NCBI GenBank assembly: GCA_016630905.1
Contig: WBMQ01000003.1
Coordinates: 2,666,001-2,730,000 of the forward strand
DNA from: Capillidium heterosporum
Taxonomy: Eukaryota > Entomophthoromycota > Entomophthoromycetes > Entomophthorales > Capillidiaceae
Direction: 5' to 3'
DNA length: 64,000 nt
Shown: one piece after another, positions 10,782-23,518 of the stretch
Layout: every line of letters starts with the position of its first letter
How positions within the stretch are numbered: the stretch's first letter is position 1
Notes under the pieces: model-generated
What the model was told of the DNA's origin: nothing
The model's database searches: none
What the model saw: only the letters and a program-made list of their open reading frames with translations
Translations under genes and position numbers: made by a program

Positions 10782-12071
10782 ATCGATAAAATAAGCTATT
10801 TACAGATAATGGTCAGCAGATAAATTTTCAAGTCGCTAAAGCTGTCTAAGTGTTGGTGTATGAAGAGGAGAGACGGAATTGTCGAAGTGTATATAATGAA
10901 AAGGAGTTTTAGAAGCAAAGGTTAGTAAAAGAGGTGTTGGGGTTGAATGCCCAGACTTCTATAGCTCCTTTATTGTCGATACTTTATCTATATTCCGTCT
11001 ATCATTTTTTGTTTTATATTTGGGTCGATGGCGGAATTTCAATAAGGTTAAAATTAGATGTAGAATACACGGAGTATTTTCGGACCTAATGCAAGGGCTA
11101 AATTTAGAACTTATAGTAAAATGAAGAAATGTGACTATTTTGACCGGAGGCTTTACTTATGCAACTTGGCAGTCAAACTTCAAGGATTTAGAGATGTTGT
11201 AAAGGTGGATCAAGTAGTGAGAGTTGATATGGCTTCTACCATCTGAAAAGCTAATGTGATCATAATGAAGGGTAGGATTTACTAATGCAACTTGGCAGCC
11301 AAACCCCAAGTTTTAAGAAGGCAATGAAATAAACTGGATGGTTGAGTGTAGCTGCTTGTCTTTCATTCAAGAGTTTCTCTATAGCTTCAAACCAACTGTC
11401 CTAAGTTGCAAGGTAAGCTTCGAATAGAAAGGACATTACAGTATGTGAAAATGGGACTCTGACTCTCAAAGATTTTCAGAGTATATATTCCTAAAATTTA
11501 TCTTCTTTAATGTTTATGATATATTTCTTGATCAAAAGTTCATCTTTCAAAAGATGTATCCTATACTTCAAAGTATAGTTGATGTAGTTAGATATGTATA
11601 TATTTTTGGAAAACCATGAGATTTGAAGTATTCTGCACTTTCATATACTGTAAGCTATAAGTTGGGATAGAAAGCTTTTGGAATAGTTACCCAACGTTGC
11701 TTTCATACATCCTTTGAAATATTTGTTATAAGATGTCAATATTTTCAAAAAATTATCACCAGCTCTACAATACACAGACCACCTACTCAAAGATGAATTA
11801 TAAAATTTTGACAGATACCTTTAAGGTTTAAAGTACAGCCAATTAATCAAACTGCTCAGTCTTGAATGGCTAAATCCAGGTATATACTTACAGGTAGTGT
11901 TGATATATCCTTTGTTCTAGTTGCTTAAAATTGAAGTTCAATACCAATATTCCATTAAAAGCAGAAAATTTTAAACTACTATAAAGACATCAAAAGAGTA
12001 AAAGAGCTGGAAAATAGGCCATAAAAGATTTAATTCACTTTATCCTTCCTAATACTCCTCTCAATGCTATC
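10782..12071. other. Flc paralog 1 promoter and intergenic DNA
   Basis: Long upstream region of Flc paralog 1 (-) meeting the 3' end... here the start side of Flc 1 faces the 3' end of allantoicase. Apart from the direct repeat noted separately I see no gene. Confidence 0.4.
11151..11310 (+). repeat. Diverged direct repeat upstream of Flc paralog 1
   Basis: Two copies of a segment of about 34 bp, at 11151-11184 and 11277-11310, share the core ATGCAACTTGGCAG and the flanks TTTACT and CAAAC..CAAG. They are about 125 bp apart in otherwise AT-rich DNA, 400-500 bp upstream of the Flc paralog 1 start. They may be a protein-binding site or a local duplication; function is not known. Confidence 0.45.
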
Positions 12072-13522
12072 CTAATCAGCCTTACCAAAGACTCGGAATC
12101 GCATAACTCCACCATCAGGATGGATCTTCAAAAGTAAATTACTGAACTTGACATCCAACTTGACTAGATCCAACTGGTTGACCGAATCGGCACATACGAT
12201 CTGCTTGTTAGCTACTGAAATCCACTTCGTATTCCCCAAGTTATCCAAATCAACCTATATATTCCATATCAGTCTCATACATCCAATATAATAAGAATAC
12301 TTACTTCACTATCCTGAGTAGCAAAAACTTGGACGAACTTTGGTGAGTTGAATTTAAACTTTCGAGTATCCAACAGAATCTTATCTACGGAAGATGATTT
12401 ACCCAATTTGACAATGCAGCATTCGAAGGTGTCATTGATGGTCTTGTAATTTTGTACTCGGCGACGTCGGGTTTCCCACCCGTCCTTAACGATATTGCCT
12501 TCGTTGCTTAACAACAAGTTCTCAGGCTTGGAATAGCGGGAATTGGAGGAGAATTTTATGGTGCCACCGTTATCAACTGAGCTGTACTCAATCAAGCTAT
12601 AGGAAAAAGGAAGAAATAAATTACTTTAAATTTGATAATAGCAATAGGCTTACTTTGTATTATCAGGCTTGTAGCTATCGGTGTATACACGTAATCTAGC
12701 CTAAAATACAATCAACAAACTGAGAAATCAAATACAACTTACAACTCCACCGTCAGGGAAAATCTTCAATCTCAAAAAGTCAAACTCCTCCAAGTTACTA
12801 ACTTTGAAGAGGTTGCTGGAGGTAGGTGCTAGAGCAGACTTCTCTACAATAGTAACCCACTATCATAGAAATAAAGCTTAATAAACTGTAAAAAAGTTAA
12901 ATGTACCTTCAACTTATCAATGTAAGTGTGCTGATCATCCGACTCATCGTAGGAGATGGTACCTTGCAAGGCTTCCAACTTTGCATAGGGGGCATGGTTC
13001 CCATTGAAATGGCGGGTATCGATGTCAACACCACGTATCTTAAAGCTGTTAGAAAGCTTAATTATAGTCCTATTTTAAACGAAGGCAGTATGTAAGTATT
13101 AAGCAAAGTAAATAGAATTTACCAATCGTAGGGAGTAAAGTTATGGCGTTTGGTTTCCCAACCGTCCATCCAATTTCCATACTCTAATTTAAAACATAGT
13201 TGTTAGTTTAAAATTGAAGAAAAATGGACTTACCGAAAAACTTCTCAGGCTCATGTTTAGGTAGGTCATCAGATAAGAGGTTTTTAGCTTCAGCAAAACC
13301 TTCGTCACTAGATAGGTAGATGTTAGCACCTTTGGACAGACAGGTGATATCTAATATAAAAGTTACTAAGTTAGTATAAGCTAAAAATTTACTAATATAG
13401 TTTTTAAATTCAGCTTCTAAGGCTTTTTGTTCTTCAGTGTTAATATCAACCTTTGGTGTAAAATCCTCGATCAACAAATTGGAAAGTTGAAATTGGTGCT
13501 CTTGCTGTTTGGTGTTACTCAT
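12072..13522 (-). CDS. Allantoicase
   Basis: Hydrolyses allantoate to ureidoglycolate and urea (EC 3.5.3.4) in purine breakdown, a cytosolic enzyme giving access to urate nitrogen. Eight exons: 13522-13393, 13350-13234, 13183-13123, 13045-12907, 12859-12743, 12700-12654, 12596-12305, 12254-12072; introns 42-77 nt, all GT..AG, several with a TACTAAC-type branch site. The product is about 361 residues, a normal length. The two allantoicase repeats are visible: ENLL/AKNLL, DGWETKR and GGVARLRVY in the first; ENLLLSNEG, DGWETRRRR and GGVMRFRVFG in the second. In repeat 1, DW before the third intron reads DC at the splice junction. No frame break anywhere, so sequence quality here is good. Confidence 0.93.
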
Positions 13523-14004
13523 AATATTCTTTGGAAATTTGAAAATGGGAAGGAGGAAAGGTGCTTTAATTTATAGGAGTTGCAGAAAATTGAACGTCAC
13601 ACCTTCCAACTCAAACGCAAACATCTAAATTTGGGGTGATATGACCGATGAGAATCTGTAGCCTGGATTCAAGTTGGAGGATGACATTTGGAATACTTTT
13701 TTAGCAAATAGTAAGGAAAGAACTAAAGTATACTGCGTAAAACTTTATCCATTTCGACTAAATAGCTATGGTGAAGTGAGCATCTACTTCATCTATAGTA
13801 AAAGTTATAGTCAGATGGCTGCTTCCGGTTAATCAATTCTGCCATCTCTAATAAATATATAGTTGACGTATGAATCCAAGCATCAACTTTCGATATAACG
13901 ATAAAAACATATATATAGTAAACAAATTACATGTGGTACAAAGTTTATTCTCTAAATTAAATATAATTACTACAGTTCACTCTCATCGGCCCTAAACATA
14001 ACAT

Positions 14005-14523
14005 TCAAGTTATCGAAGGTTTGTCATAAAACCCTCTGACAAAGAGTATTAGTTCATTCAGCTTGATAGAACCAGTATACTTGTCCAATAAATCAAATAC
14101 TATCTGGATATGAAGCTCATTCAAGCCAAACTCCAACTTGTACATCTTGAAGACAATAGCTATCCCTTCAAAGATAATTTAATCGTCGCTATCCAAATAT
14201 GGGGCCAATAACTTGTGAAAAGATCGATATTGGGTTATAGAAGCCGATATCGATGGTAAAGACTTTTATAAAGCGTTGAGAGATGATGGCAAATTCAGAG
14301 TAGTTTTCTTTTTTTAATTGTTAAACCGAAGGAACGAGCTAAGAAGCCTAAATTTTCATATAATCCCACCTTAGTTCATAAAGTCTAAGATGGCTTGAGT
14401 GGTGACAAACCCATCTTTAGAGAAGCAATCAAAGGCCTGACGGATTTTGATTTAGATTGGGTCGTTCACCATATTAATATCGGTTAACAATATCAGTTGA
14501 AATAGGTTAGTCAACTTGTTCAT
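14005..14523 (-). pseudogene. EF-hand protein relic, copy 1
   Basis: First of four minus-strand EF-hand genes in a row. From ATG at 14523 one reads an EF-hand-like segment (FDCFSKDGFVTTQAILDFM) and later another (VFDLLDKYTGSIKLNEL), the Ca2+-loop pattern of calmodulin/calcineurin-B-type proteins. Stops interrupt it (for example after VNDPI and after LDSDD) while the frame around them is kept. Loop acidic residues are partly lost. Probably a dead copy; short introns make exact reading uncertain. Confidence 0.5.
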
Positions 14524-15281
14524 GGCGCTGTGGTTAAAACGTTGTAAAAAGTACAAGTTAAATTTGGGTTTTAAACTAGCAATACCATTTATATGATTAT
14601 AAAATTCAAAAAGATATTAATAAAGTTTCCAAGACTAATCACCTACAAAGCTTGGTATATATCGTTCTTTTATTATAGACTTATAAACAATAGGTGTAAT
14701 CCACATACTCTTCAAATCAATAGTCTATATAAAGTTTTACATCAGAGGTTGGTAAAGTAGACTTCAGTAACGGAAAATTGACTGCACCTACAGATCCATA
14801 TTTCGCTCACAAGTTTATTGTATAGACTCTAGCAGCATCCTTGTATAAATTTAAAATATACAAAAGGGGTATTTGTATTGCTACTTTTAAAATTTCTCTA
14901 GTAATATAGAATGTACTTTGGAAAGTTTAATAGTTATGGGTAGTTATTTATTAGAAAGTAGTATAAAATAAAGTTTGAATTAGTATCAATTCAAATTTAA
15001 TATTTACACTGTTTTTATATTGAAGTTGTATATTTTAATTCATGAAATGTAAACTGCATTCTGGTTTCAAATAAATATTTCATCTATACCAATACTATTA
15101 AAATGAATATGCTATATACTTCCTGCATTATATACATGTACTAGCAATAGTTTTAAATGTTTGGTATATTTGATAGTGCACTAGTCTATGACAACATATA
15201 TATTTTCTTTTATAAATAGCAGAGTATTTATCAGTCGATATCAAATGAACTAAATATATATAAGTTTTAAATATGTGCTTA
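14524..15281. other. Spacer between EF-hand relics 1 and 2
   Basis: Very AT-rich. No gene seen. Confidence 0.35.
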
Positions 15282-15896
15282 TTACATCCCCGATTCACTC
15301 GCTTTGAACATTTGGCTCATAGTAATGAACCTGCTACATATCGACTGGGTATACGATTTAATGAATTCCTTTAAGACAAAGGGCTCGGTATAGTTCTGCC
15401 CAGCTAGTCGAAAGATCCTCTTGACATGTCGTTTTCCAGGCCTATTGTCAATTCAAATCACCCAAAGCATGTTTTTGACGTCCTTAAAAGCTATCTTACT
15501 GTCGCCATCCAAATTGAACACACTGAAAACCATCGTAATTCCAGCAACTACTATTAATACCATATCCTTCAAATTGACGTTGGAGGTTATTGAATTGACA
15601 AAACATCTATAAACTATAGCAAAAGCACTGAAATCGTACTTTTTATTAGGATTTATACTAAATATATTGAATATTGAGCTTACTTGTTGGAAGGTAACTT
15701 TACTGTTTGTATTTCAAGTTGCATTAAAGGTGGTTAAGATGAATTGAGTAGTGATACAACCACTTTTGCAAAGAAGGCTAAAAGTATTCCGATAACCTTA
15801 CTTATAGTCGATTTTGGGTAGCAGGCCGCTTTGACCTTCCGACTTGAAGTCGTTAGTTAATTGGGTATAAAGTTAGCGTTCTTTGGATAGATTCAT
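15282..15896 (-). pseudogene. EF-hand protein relic, copy 2
   Basis: Minus-strand reading gives TFSLLCKSGCITTQFILTTF, which aligns with the EF-hand segment of copy 1, and VFNLDGDSKIAFKDV, a recognisable Ca2+-binding loop. The end (KEFIKSYTQSICSRFITMSQM) aligns with the end of copy 3. Several stops interrupt the frame, so it is likely a decayed paralog. Confidence 0.5.
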
Positions 15897-16643
15897 TTTT
15901 ATATAAATATATGGCTGTAAAGCATAGAGGTTTTAAAGTGACTCATATGAGATCAATGCTTTTTATACTGGCACTATAAATCCTACAAAATTTCCTATAG
16001 CTGGTCAAAAAGTTTGCTATAACTTATAGTTTCCTTTGTTAAACTTTTATTAGGCAGTAGAGATTAAAATAGGTATATTTCATTATAGTTTACTGATGAA
16101 GCAAACTTTTTGGGTCCTTAGCTATTAAATTAGCTTTTTCATCACTTTAGTTATTAGCAAACGGTTGTATCTGCAGATATATGATAATTTTTCTTATGAC
16201 TGTAAGCCTAACTAATAAAATCTATTGTATTATTGAATAGCCTAGTAAAATATTTGAAGAGGGTATGTATATCATTATATTAAAGTAAAGTATGCTTCCA
16301 AAAACTTATTTGGTTACAGATGTTTTTCAGAGATGATACAGTTTTAGTGATAAGGGCAGCATTAATTTAGAATTGGCATAATTACCAAACATTCGTTCAG
16401 CATAATTTAAAAGACAAGAATATGGTTTCTTTATGGTATCATTTTATCTTCACTATCTTATAAATTCAAGTATAAAATTTCTAGAAATTCTATTTATACG
16501 AATTAAAGCACTTTATATACTCTTTCGGTGTATTCTATATATATAAATTAAGCTTACATTTAATTATGAAGTTCATTGCTGACAAGTTGAAATTAAACGC
16601 TTAAACTAAATATACGAACTTAATCTTTTAAACTATATATTTA
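15897..16643. other. Spacer between EF-hand relics 2 and 3
   Basis: AT-rich. No gene seen. Confidence 0.35.
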
Positions 16644-17274
16644 TTATATCTCAAGCTCTGCCAGCTTTAGTAAATCACTTATATGAACGTATCTACCTTT
16701 TATGGACTTAGCGTAAGAACTGATGTAATCCTCGAGAATGACAGGTTCGGAAAGATTCATCTCCATCAAGCAACACATCCTCTTAATGAAGTATTTGCAG
16801 CTTTAATATTTCAATCCAAATGGTTTTAAAACTTTATACCTTTATAATGCATTTTACCATCACTGTTCTTGTCAAAGAATTGAAAGACTATGATATTACG
16901 ACAGATAGCTAAAGAAACTGAATTGGTGAAATTAAAGTTGCAGACCAATGTGCAATAATACACTTTACAATATTTCTGAAAGTATTGTAGCTGTACTTAT
17001 TACCAAGCTCCAGATCGAATTGACACAAAAATGAGTTTAAGCGTTGAAGTGAAACTTGATTTTTACCAGGGTTGGCAACATTTATGACTTCCAGGATGTT
17101 TTGTATGGTACCATATATGTCCTTGAATACAGTATTGAAGCACCTTTGGCATTGAATTGTATCCGATAACTTGAAGTGCTCACTTTTCATGCTTTTAGCC
17201 AAGTATAAGTAAGGTTTTAAATGGTGCAAGGTATCTATGCCAATAAACTGCAATTGATGTGATAAATAAATCAA
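16644..17274 (-). pseudogene. EF-hand protein gene, copy 3 (partly open)
   Basis: The best preserved copy. A 121-codon stretch from 17274 to 16909 is open (FNTVFKDIYGTIQNILEVIN, then LCQFDLELGNKYSYNTF), followed by FQFFDKNSDGKMHYKG, a near-canonical EF-hand loop D-x-N-x-D-G-x-M-x-Y-x-G. The C-terminus (EDYISSYAKSIKGRYVHISDLL) aligns with copy 2. With introns it might be functional; I rate decay as slightly more likely because no clean exon structure emerged. Confidence 0.45.
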
Positions 17275-17925
17275 AGTTTGAAGATGAGCTACATACTACT
17301 GGTACGCTATATACTGGTAAGAGGAGTCCTTAACTTTGATGCAAGTGCAATGTAGGTTCAAAAATAAATTTACTCTTTCAATTATTTAGCCAACTTTTTA
17401 TAAAGCATTGAGCACTAAACTAATTGTATTTTAGCATTCATCTTATAATTACACATTGGTTAATATAGAGTTATGAATCAAGTTCTCAGGTTTAAAATAC
17501 TTTCTTCAACAATGGAGGAATGGTTGTTGCTGCTATTATAAGCTAAAACTATATGATGCAGCTACAAACTTACTTTATAGGCTTTAAAGGATAGGTACCA
17601 TTGTTTAATCGTAATTTCAATTATCAAAAAGTATATTTTTGACCAGTTTCTACTCTTGATTAAATATGAATAAACTAATGGCATGAATCCAAGCTTTAAC
17701 TTTGCACTTCAACCAACTATAAATTAACAAGATTATAAAACTCTAATTAGTATACTTTTATCCCATTTAGAATAGATAGATGAATACGAAATTACAAGTA
17801 GAGACTTAGTTGTATTTCAGCATAGCATACATATTTTATATAATTTTTTACTAAGCTATCAATATACTATCAACACCTATTAGAGCATAAAATCCAAAAG
17901 CATTTAAAGTTATAAATTTATTATG
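17275..17925. other. Spacer between EF-hand copies 3 and 4
   Basis: AT-rich. No gene seen. Confidence 0.35.
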
Positions 17926-18480
17926 AACTCAGTTTATAAATTCGAAAGACGTGTACAAAAACAAGCAAATTTACTACTAATATTTCAGCAAAAGGGACAA
18001 AGTTTTCAACGGTAATAGTTTTATCGCACTGCTTACTAATTAAATCAAACATATCTCTACCTCTGTCTACCAAAATCTCTACATAATCCAACCCTTGGCA
18101 TCATCTTCATCCTAATTGAAAATTTTAAAGGCTAGAGCTAAAAATTGAAAGTTATCTTTATTTATATTGATGGTAACAAAGCCAACAGCCCTCTCATAGA
18201 TTTTGATAAAAGTCATAAAGTTGTACTTATTTGGTTTTAAACCAAATTGTAGAAAGGTGGCATATATAGATTGAGATATTAGGATAACGGTTCCCATTTA
18301 TGGCATCTAAAATAGATTGTATAGTAACGCAACCATCTTTAGAAAAAAGATTGAATAACAAGTCAAGATCATTTAGTATAGTTATATCGGTATAAGTAAA
18401 TTAAAATGATCAATTTCATCTTTTAGATTTTCTTAATATATAGAATAAAAGCATTGTTTAAATGTGGTAGGATCTTAATA
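17926..18480 (-). pseudogene. EF-hand protein gene, copy 4 (decayed or many-exon)
   Basis: Minus-strand segments LLFNLFSKDGCVTIQSILDAI, LALAFKIFN..DEDDAKGWI and MFDLISKQCDKTITVENF are three successive EF-hand-like units, in the same order as in the other three copies. The first aligns closely with copy 1. Stops separate the segments. The array direction and spacing (about 1.2-1.4 kb) point to tandem duplication. Confidence 0.45.
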
Positions 18481-19049
18481 AAAAACTTGCAGCTTTTTGG
18501 TAATTTTACTAGTTTTATGTGAAACATTAAAAAATCAGCTGTATTATAGTACCATATTCTACTTGTATAGTTGCTGATTTAAAGGATTGTAGATTAAGTT
18601 CAACGTAATCCTTTAAAATGTGATGAGATGTACTTTATTTACTGGAAATAGTAATTGTTGGTATTTACTACGCTTATAAACCTTGTAAGTTTTTAAATAA
18701 AGAATTGAAAAGTTTTTTCAAATTAGATTGCGAGACATTAACATCATTTTAATTTGATTTCAACTACGAGTAGATATAGACCTCAAGATTTAAAATTCAT
18801 AAATCTGCAAATCTTCATTTCAATTTGAACCAAACTTGCATCCAAAATTTCCAATTCAACCCGAAACTGAATATCGGGTAAATTCTCTTTAAGTTCGACT
18901 CGAAAACTCTACATCCAATAAAACTAAAGCAAAAGACTCATGACAGCCCAGCAACGATTGGTTAGAATTTAATAACCAACTTCCCAGCCCAAAACTTTGA
19001 AAGATTACTCTAGTATCAGATTTCGCTTCAAGAATTTTACCTTAACAAG
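18481..19049. other. Promoter region of the ATP synthase subunit gene
   Basis: AT-rich DNA with a more C- and A-rich stretch over the last 250 bp before the ATG, typical of a fungal promoter and 5' leader. No gene seen. Confidence 0.35.
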
Positions 19050-19494
19050 ATGACCAATTTCGTAGTTCGCAACCTCGCCCGTTTCACCCAGGTACCTTTA
19101 ACTCAACTTAGTGCATTCCTAAAAATTGGAACTTTGAATAGGTCCGTACCTTCACCAAAGTTTCTTTGGTCGCTCAGCAAGGTAAATTTAAATGAAAATA
19201 TAGTGTAATTAATTTCGGTTTAATAGATATGGTTAGAGACCTTTACGTCAAGGAGCTCAAAGCTTACAAGCCTTCTGCTGTATGTTAAAATAGTTTAAAA
19301 GTTATACTAAAGTTTGTATGTTTGTGTATTTAGGTTGATGCCAAAGATGTAGCTCAGGTTAAGGAGTTCAAACTACCCACTCCTCCTCAGGTATTATATT
19401 TTTAACTTTTGAAGCAAAGTACTAAATTTGATTTATCTAGGCTCCCAAGTTCGACGAAGATGTCTCTTCCGAATTGGCCAAGTACGACCAGTAA
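19050..19494 (+). CDS. atp14: Mitochondrial ATP synthase subunit h (Atp14-like)
   Basis: Small accessory subunit of the mitochondrial F1Fo ATP synthase peripheral stalk region. Five short exons: 19050-19091, 19142-19181, 19227-19279, 19334-19390, 19441-19494, joined by introns of 43-54 nt. The product has about 81 residues. It starts with a basic, Arg-containing presequence (MTNFVVRNLARFTQVRTF), followed by the family core DLYVKELKAYKP and a short acidic C-terminus (PKFDEDVSSELAKYDQ). The exon order and core motif match subunit h; sequence conservation in this family is low, hence moderate-high confidence. All junctions keep frame. Confidence 0.8.
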
Positions 19495-20214
19495 ATGCTA
19501 TTATCTTCCCTTATCTACTTTAGTTTCAAGATCTTCCATTTTTAAGTTTTTATGCAAAGGTTGAAAAATGTGAGCCTTGCTATTCAAAGTACTTTTATTA
19601 AACTTTTACTTTTGTTCTATTGTATATACAAGCATATATCTTTTGGAATCCAATTTCCTTACTACTAAATTTACTGAAATTTATTGAACTACCTATTAGA
19701 AATAAATAGATGGCCAAGAATACTGTAGGCTATTGAAAGGTGATATCTAGTTGTGAGTTAAGCTATTACTAATAAGTAGATATATTCATCGATTGAAAAG
19801 GATAGGTAAAGGATTGTGTTTATTCATTTCTATGCAAATGCAAATACCCATTTTATAATTAAAGCTGCTTGAAGTGAATATCTGTTGAAGTGCTCCTTGT
19901 ACTTTGTGTTTTAGTGAGATTTGGCTTACTATTTTTCTTGGCTATGGTTTTTTGCTTTTGCAGCTGATAAACGATAAAAACAAGTTGTTGTAGTTAGATT
20001 TATTTAGGTCCATAAAATCCATTCGATCGCTAATTAGAAAAGTATACATTTTCGTATATCTTTGAAAGGGTGAGTTACAGGCTAATTAGGATGTTGAAGA
20101 GTAGATTTGTTTATATGGTAAGCATTGCGAGCTGGGTTAAAGTTATTTCTCTGTATGATAAAAAAGTCCAGAGCCCATAATGATGGTATTTGATGATTAG
20201 AGCTTGATCCATTC
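19495..20214. other. Intergenic, no gene supported
   Basis: AT-rich spacer 3' of the ATP synthase gene. Confidence 0.35.
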
Positions 20215-20978
20215 AACGAACTTAGATTTTCAGCTGGGGATGGTGAGGAACTGTAAGTTCAAGTTTTCTTCATCACCAGTAGCATCGAAAATGGAATTGC
20301 CAATATAGTTTAGAGAAAAGTATTTCATAAAGCGAATGATAAAGTTGAAAAGGTAGGGTGTTGAAATTGCAAGAGATGTTTAAAGTTGTACTATAGAGAT
20401 ATGTTCTCCATCAAAGTCAGCCTAGCAATTGGACTGGTACAAGTAACGCTTTCGAAATAATTGTCCTTAATCCTACTGTCTAGCCTCACGTACTTGAGCT
20501 TGAGTAAGGAAATTAGAGTCTACATCAATACGGTGTTGAAGGATTTGCATAAGTTCAAGCTAATGTAGTTAGGGTTCTGTAACCGTTAAGAACCTGTAAA
20601 GGATATCGATCCCACCGTTAAAGCTAAGTTGATCAGTTTACCGAACGTATTCTAAGGAAATATTGATGACTGTCTAAGCATAATTTTTGACTCAAATTGA
20701 AGTTTAGTGTTAAGAGCTCCAGAAAACAGCTTAACAGTATCAGCTCTATGTCACGCATGCCTTTTGAAGGACAGTCTCTGTATTTTTAAATTGGAAAAGG
20801 TAGTTGGATGATCGTTAAACGTAGAACTGTACTTATCTTGCAAAGTTTTGCTGTTAAGATGGTGTTGAACTGCCTAGTGCAGTACAGTAAGCTGCGCTAA
20901 TATAATCTTTTCAAACAATTTACAATCTCTTCGATAATGAAGCTGGGTAAGTTAGTAAAGCTAATATTTGTTTTCATA
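20215..20978 (-). pseudogene. F-box protein relic
   Basis: From ATG at 20978 the minus strand reads an F-box-like start: LPSFIIEEIVNCL, then a stop, then RSLLYCTRQFNTILTAKL. This matches the F-box layout of the intact gene at 40.2-41.5 kb (LPPELLNIIF...LINRYIRQVAI). Downstream are LRR-like leucine patterns with many stops. A decayed member of a local F-box/LRR family. Confidence 0.5.
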
Positions 20979-22050
20979 ATTCAAATATTGAAAAGAAAAA
21001 GTAAGAAAACTTTTGTTTCTATGTTGATAAAATTGAATGTGAATACTCAATTACTCAAGCTCAGCAATGTATTTAGCTCAAGGTAAAGCCCAATATATTT
21101 TAAACTTTTGTAGGATTCCTTGATTGTTTATCGATTTGCCAACATCAATCAACTGGATTCGATATATATTACTTATATATTTATACCCTTACCTATTTTA
21201 ACTATGTATAATGTTTTTAAAATGTATTTACATATGTATTTAGTGAGGTATCTTTATATCAAAATATATAATTTGTTGGCTAATAATCTTTTCAGTGCCA
21301 AATATAAGTCAAATAGTAGACAGTTGGTAATTTTCATTACTCATACACTTTTTTAGCTTATAGTATATGCAACTATCTATAATGGCTCCATTATTGGATT
21401 TAACTTATTGCAAGTCTATTATAATGAAAGCCTACAGGCACGTCAGAATCGTTGAAGGATAGTAGGCTTAATAAATTTACTAACCTTTTGTTATCAATTA
21501 CTTTGGCATATGAGATAGAAGCCTATAGCTTACGATCTAATTTTACATTCCCTTTGAAACACAAGCTTATGTTTCTTTAACAAAGGTATATGCATTTTCT
21601 AATACACTGATAAAATAAGCTCTATCTACGAAGTTCATTGTAGAATCTATATCCCATCCCATACCCTTTGCAAACTACATTCACAAAAGCCATCCATATA
21701 TAGACTTTACAAAAAAGCTTATAAAAGCATCCTTTCTTAGTACAGACAACCGATAGTCAATGTTGAAAAGTTTGGTTGAAAGATCGAATTGTATTTAACC
21801 CACCAATCCCCACTCCAAATAATGTGATGTCACACCAATTAAGAGTTGTGAAACGCCCATGTTCTCATTTTTATCAATGAACAGAAAGACTAAAGCAAGC
21901 CTACCTCAACAAAAAGGAAGTTAAAAGCAAATATGTATAAAAGGATCTTCCAGCCCAATACTTTGACAACATCTCTATCAATCTAGTTTTACGAAAAAAG
22001 ACCAACCTATACCCAGCGACTAATTTATCTATATTCAAGACTAACAAAAG
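20979..22050. other. Intergenic, promoter of the 22.05-kb gene
   Basis: AT-rich. The last 200 bp contain TATAAAAGG at 21955, a likely TATA box for the small membrane protein gene. Confidence 0.4.
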
Positions 22051-22296
22051 ATGGGTATCGGATTCAAAGAAGCCAGATCAGTAAGTACGAATCCAGTAGC
22101 ACGTACCAGATTCCTACGGAAATTTATATTTGTCCATTTACTTCTCTTCATCCTCATAGCTGCAGCAGCTGGGGTGGCTATAGCTTTTATGGTTATCCTC
22201 AACGGTGCTGACGTGTTCCTTCTCATCCCTATTGCTTGCTTTATAATTTGGGTTTCTATACAGCTAATCGTAAATATTTTTTATAGAAAGTACTAA
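22051..22296 (+). CDS. Small two-helix membrane protein
   Basis: Not recognised. An 81-residue open frame with a basic N-terminus (residues 1-24) and two hydrophobic helices: about 25-49 (FIFVHLLLFILIAAAAGVAI) and 54-76 (VFLLIPIACFIIWVSIQLIV). It ends in basic FYRKY. A TATA-like box lies about 95 bp upstream and the codon use resembles real genes rather than the spacers. It could be a small organelle or plasma-membrane protein. Confidence 0.55.
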   Translation: MGIGFKEARSVSTNPVARTRFLRKFIFVHLLLFILIAAAAGVAIAFMVILNGADVFLLIPIACFIIWVSIQLIVNIFYRKY

Positions 22297-23518
22297 TCAC
22301 ATTTTAATATAGTTCTTTGTAAAAGTTAAAAAGATTTTAAATCGGCAAGATTAAGAAGGCTGGATATGATGATAAATGGTAGGTGTAATTTATTTGAGGC
22401 TAATATGGAGAAGCTGTGGATGTAACTAACTGAAAAGGGTGGGAGGTATTCTATAAATACCTATGTATTATATTACCGTCTATTTGTATTGTTGCATTTT
22501 AAGTATCACTGTTTTATGTGTTTATTATATATGTAGGTTTGTTCTATTTTACGATGATATTAAAGTCAATTTAAGAATCATCCTACATTCAATCTTAAAG
22601 ACTAAAGGTATCGATGATCAGAAAGTTCAAATATACTTTCAAATGATCTGCTATTTCAATGTTGCCATTTCGTATCTTCTTTATCAGTATGTATGATATT
22701 TTTAGATCTAAAGCTCTACGTTGATAACAGAACCTATATTCACCATTCAATAGGTCTTGACTTATTGCTGCTATAGTCTTTTTGAACTACACACAGCTTT
22801 TGTCTAGGCTCCAAAGAATGAAACTATTGGCTTTGTTAGATGGCTTTTTAAAGCTAAATATAGTTCAAAGTGAGCTAAAATGACAAGCTTTAGTACTAAC
22901 ATATAGTATACTTCCTTAAAAATAGAATAGCTTATATTTTATATACTTCTCTACCCTAAAGTAATTGCTTCAAATTAAACCCTCTCATTTCAATACATTC
23001 CTAACTATTCATATATACTTATGAAAATATCCAATATTCAGGGATGGAACAGTGAAGTTGAAGCAGCTTTTTAAACAGAGCAGCTGCTAAATACCTTTAT
23101 ATTTATCAAGTATAAGTACTTTTTAGACTTAAGCTACTATTGGTATATATCTTTTATGAGCTGATTTGTAGCTTGCCTATTTTTACAATTCAAGTATACT
23201 TTTCCTATTCATCGATAAAGTTTGCCACTTTATTCAACAAAATATCATTCTCAAATAGACGAGCTTAATACCTTGAGCTAGCTGTACGGGCTATTTCTAT
23301 TTTCATAATTAAAAGATCTTTGGTCCTTCTTGGCATCTCTCAATATCTCTACCTCCGTTTAAATAGTGAAACTCAGTATTCAAATATCTGTAAAGTTTTC
23401 GAATTTAGAACCAATAGTAAGCAATTTTGCAATTGCAATCCCAATTGAAAAGTTTAATACAGAACTTGAAAAAATCGTTTTTGCTTACAAGAACTTTTCA
23501 ACAGGACTTAGCGACAAG
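22297..23518. other. Intergenic, promoter side of Naa15
   Basis: AT-rich. Short open frames (for example 22463-22696, rich in Tyr/Ile/Cys) look like chance frames in AT-rich DNA. Confidence 0.35.
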
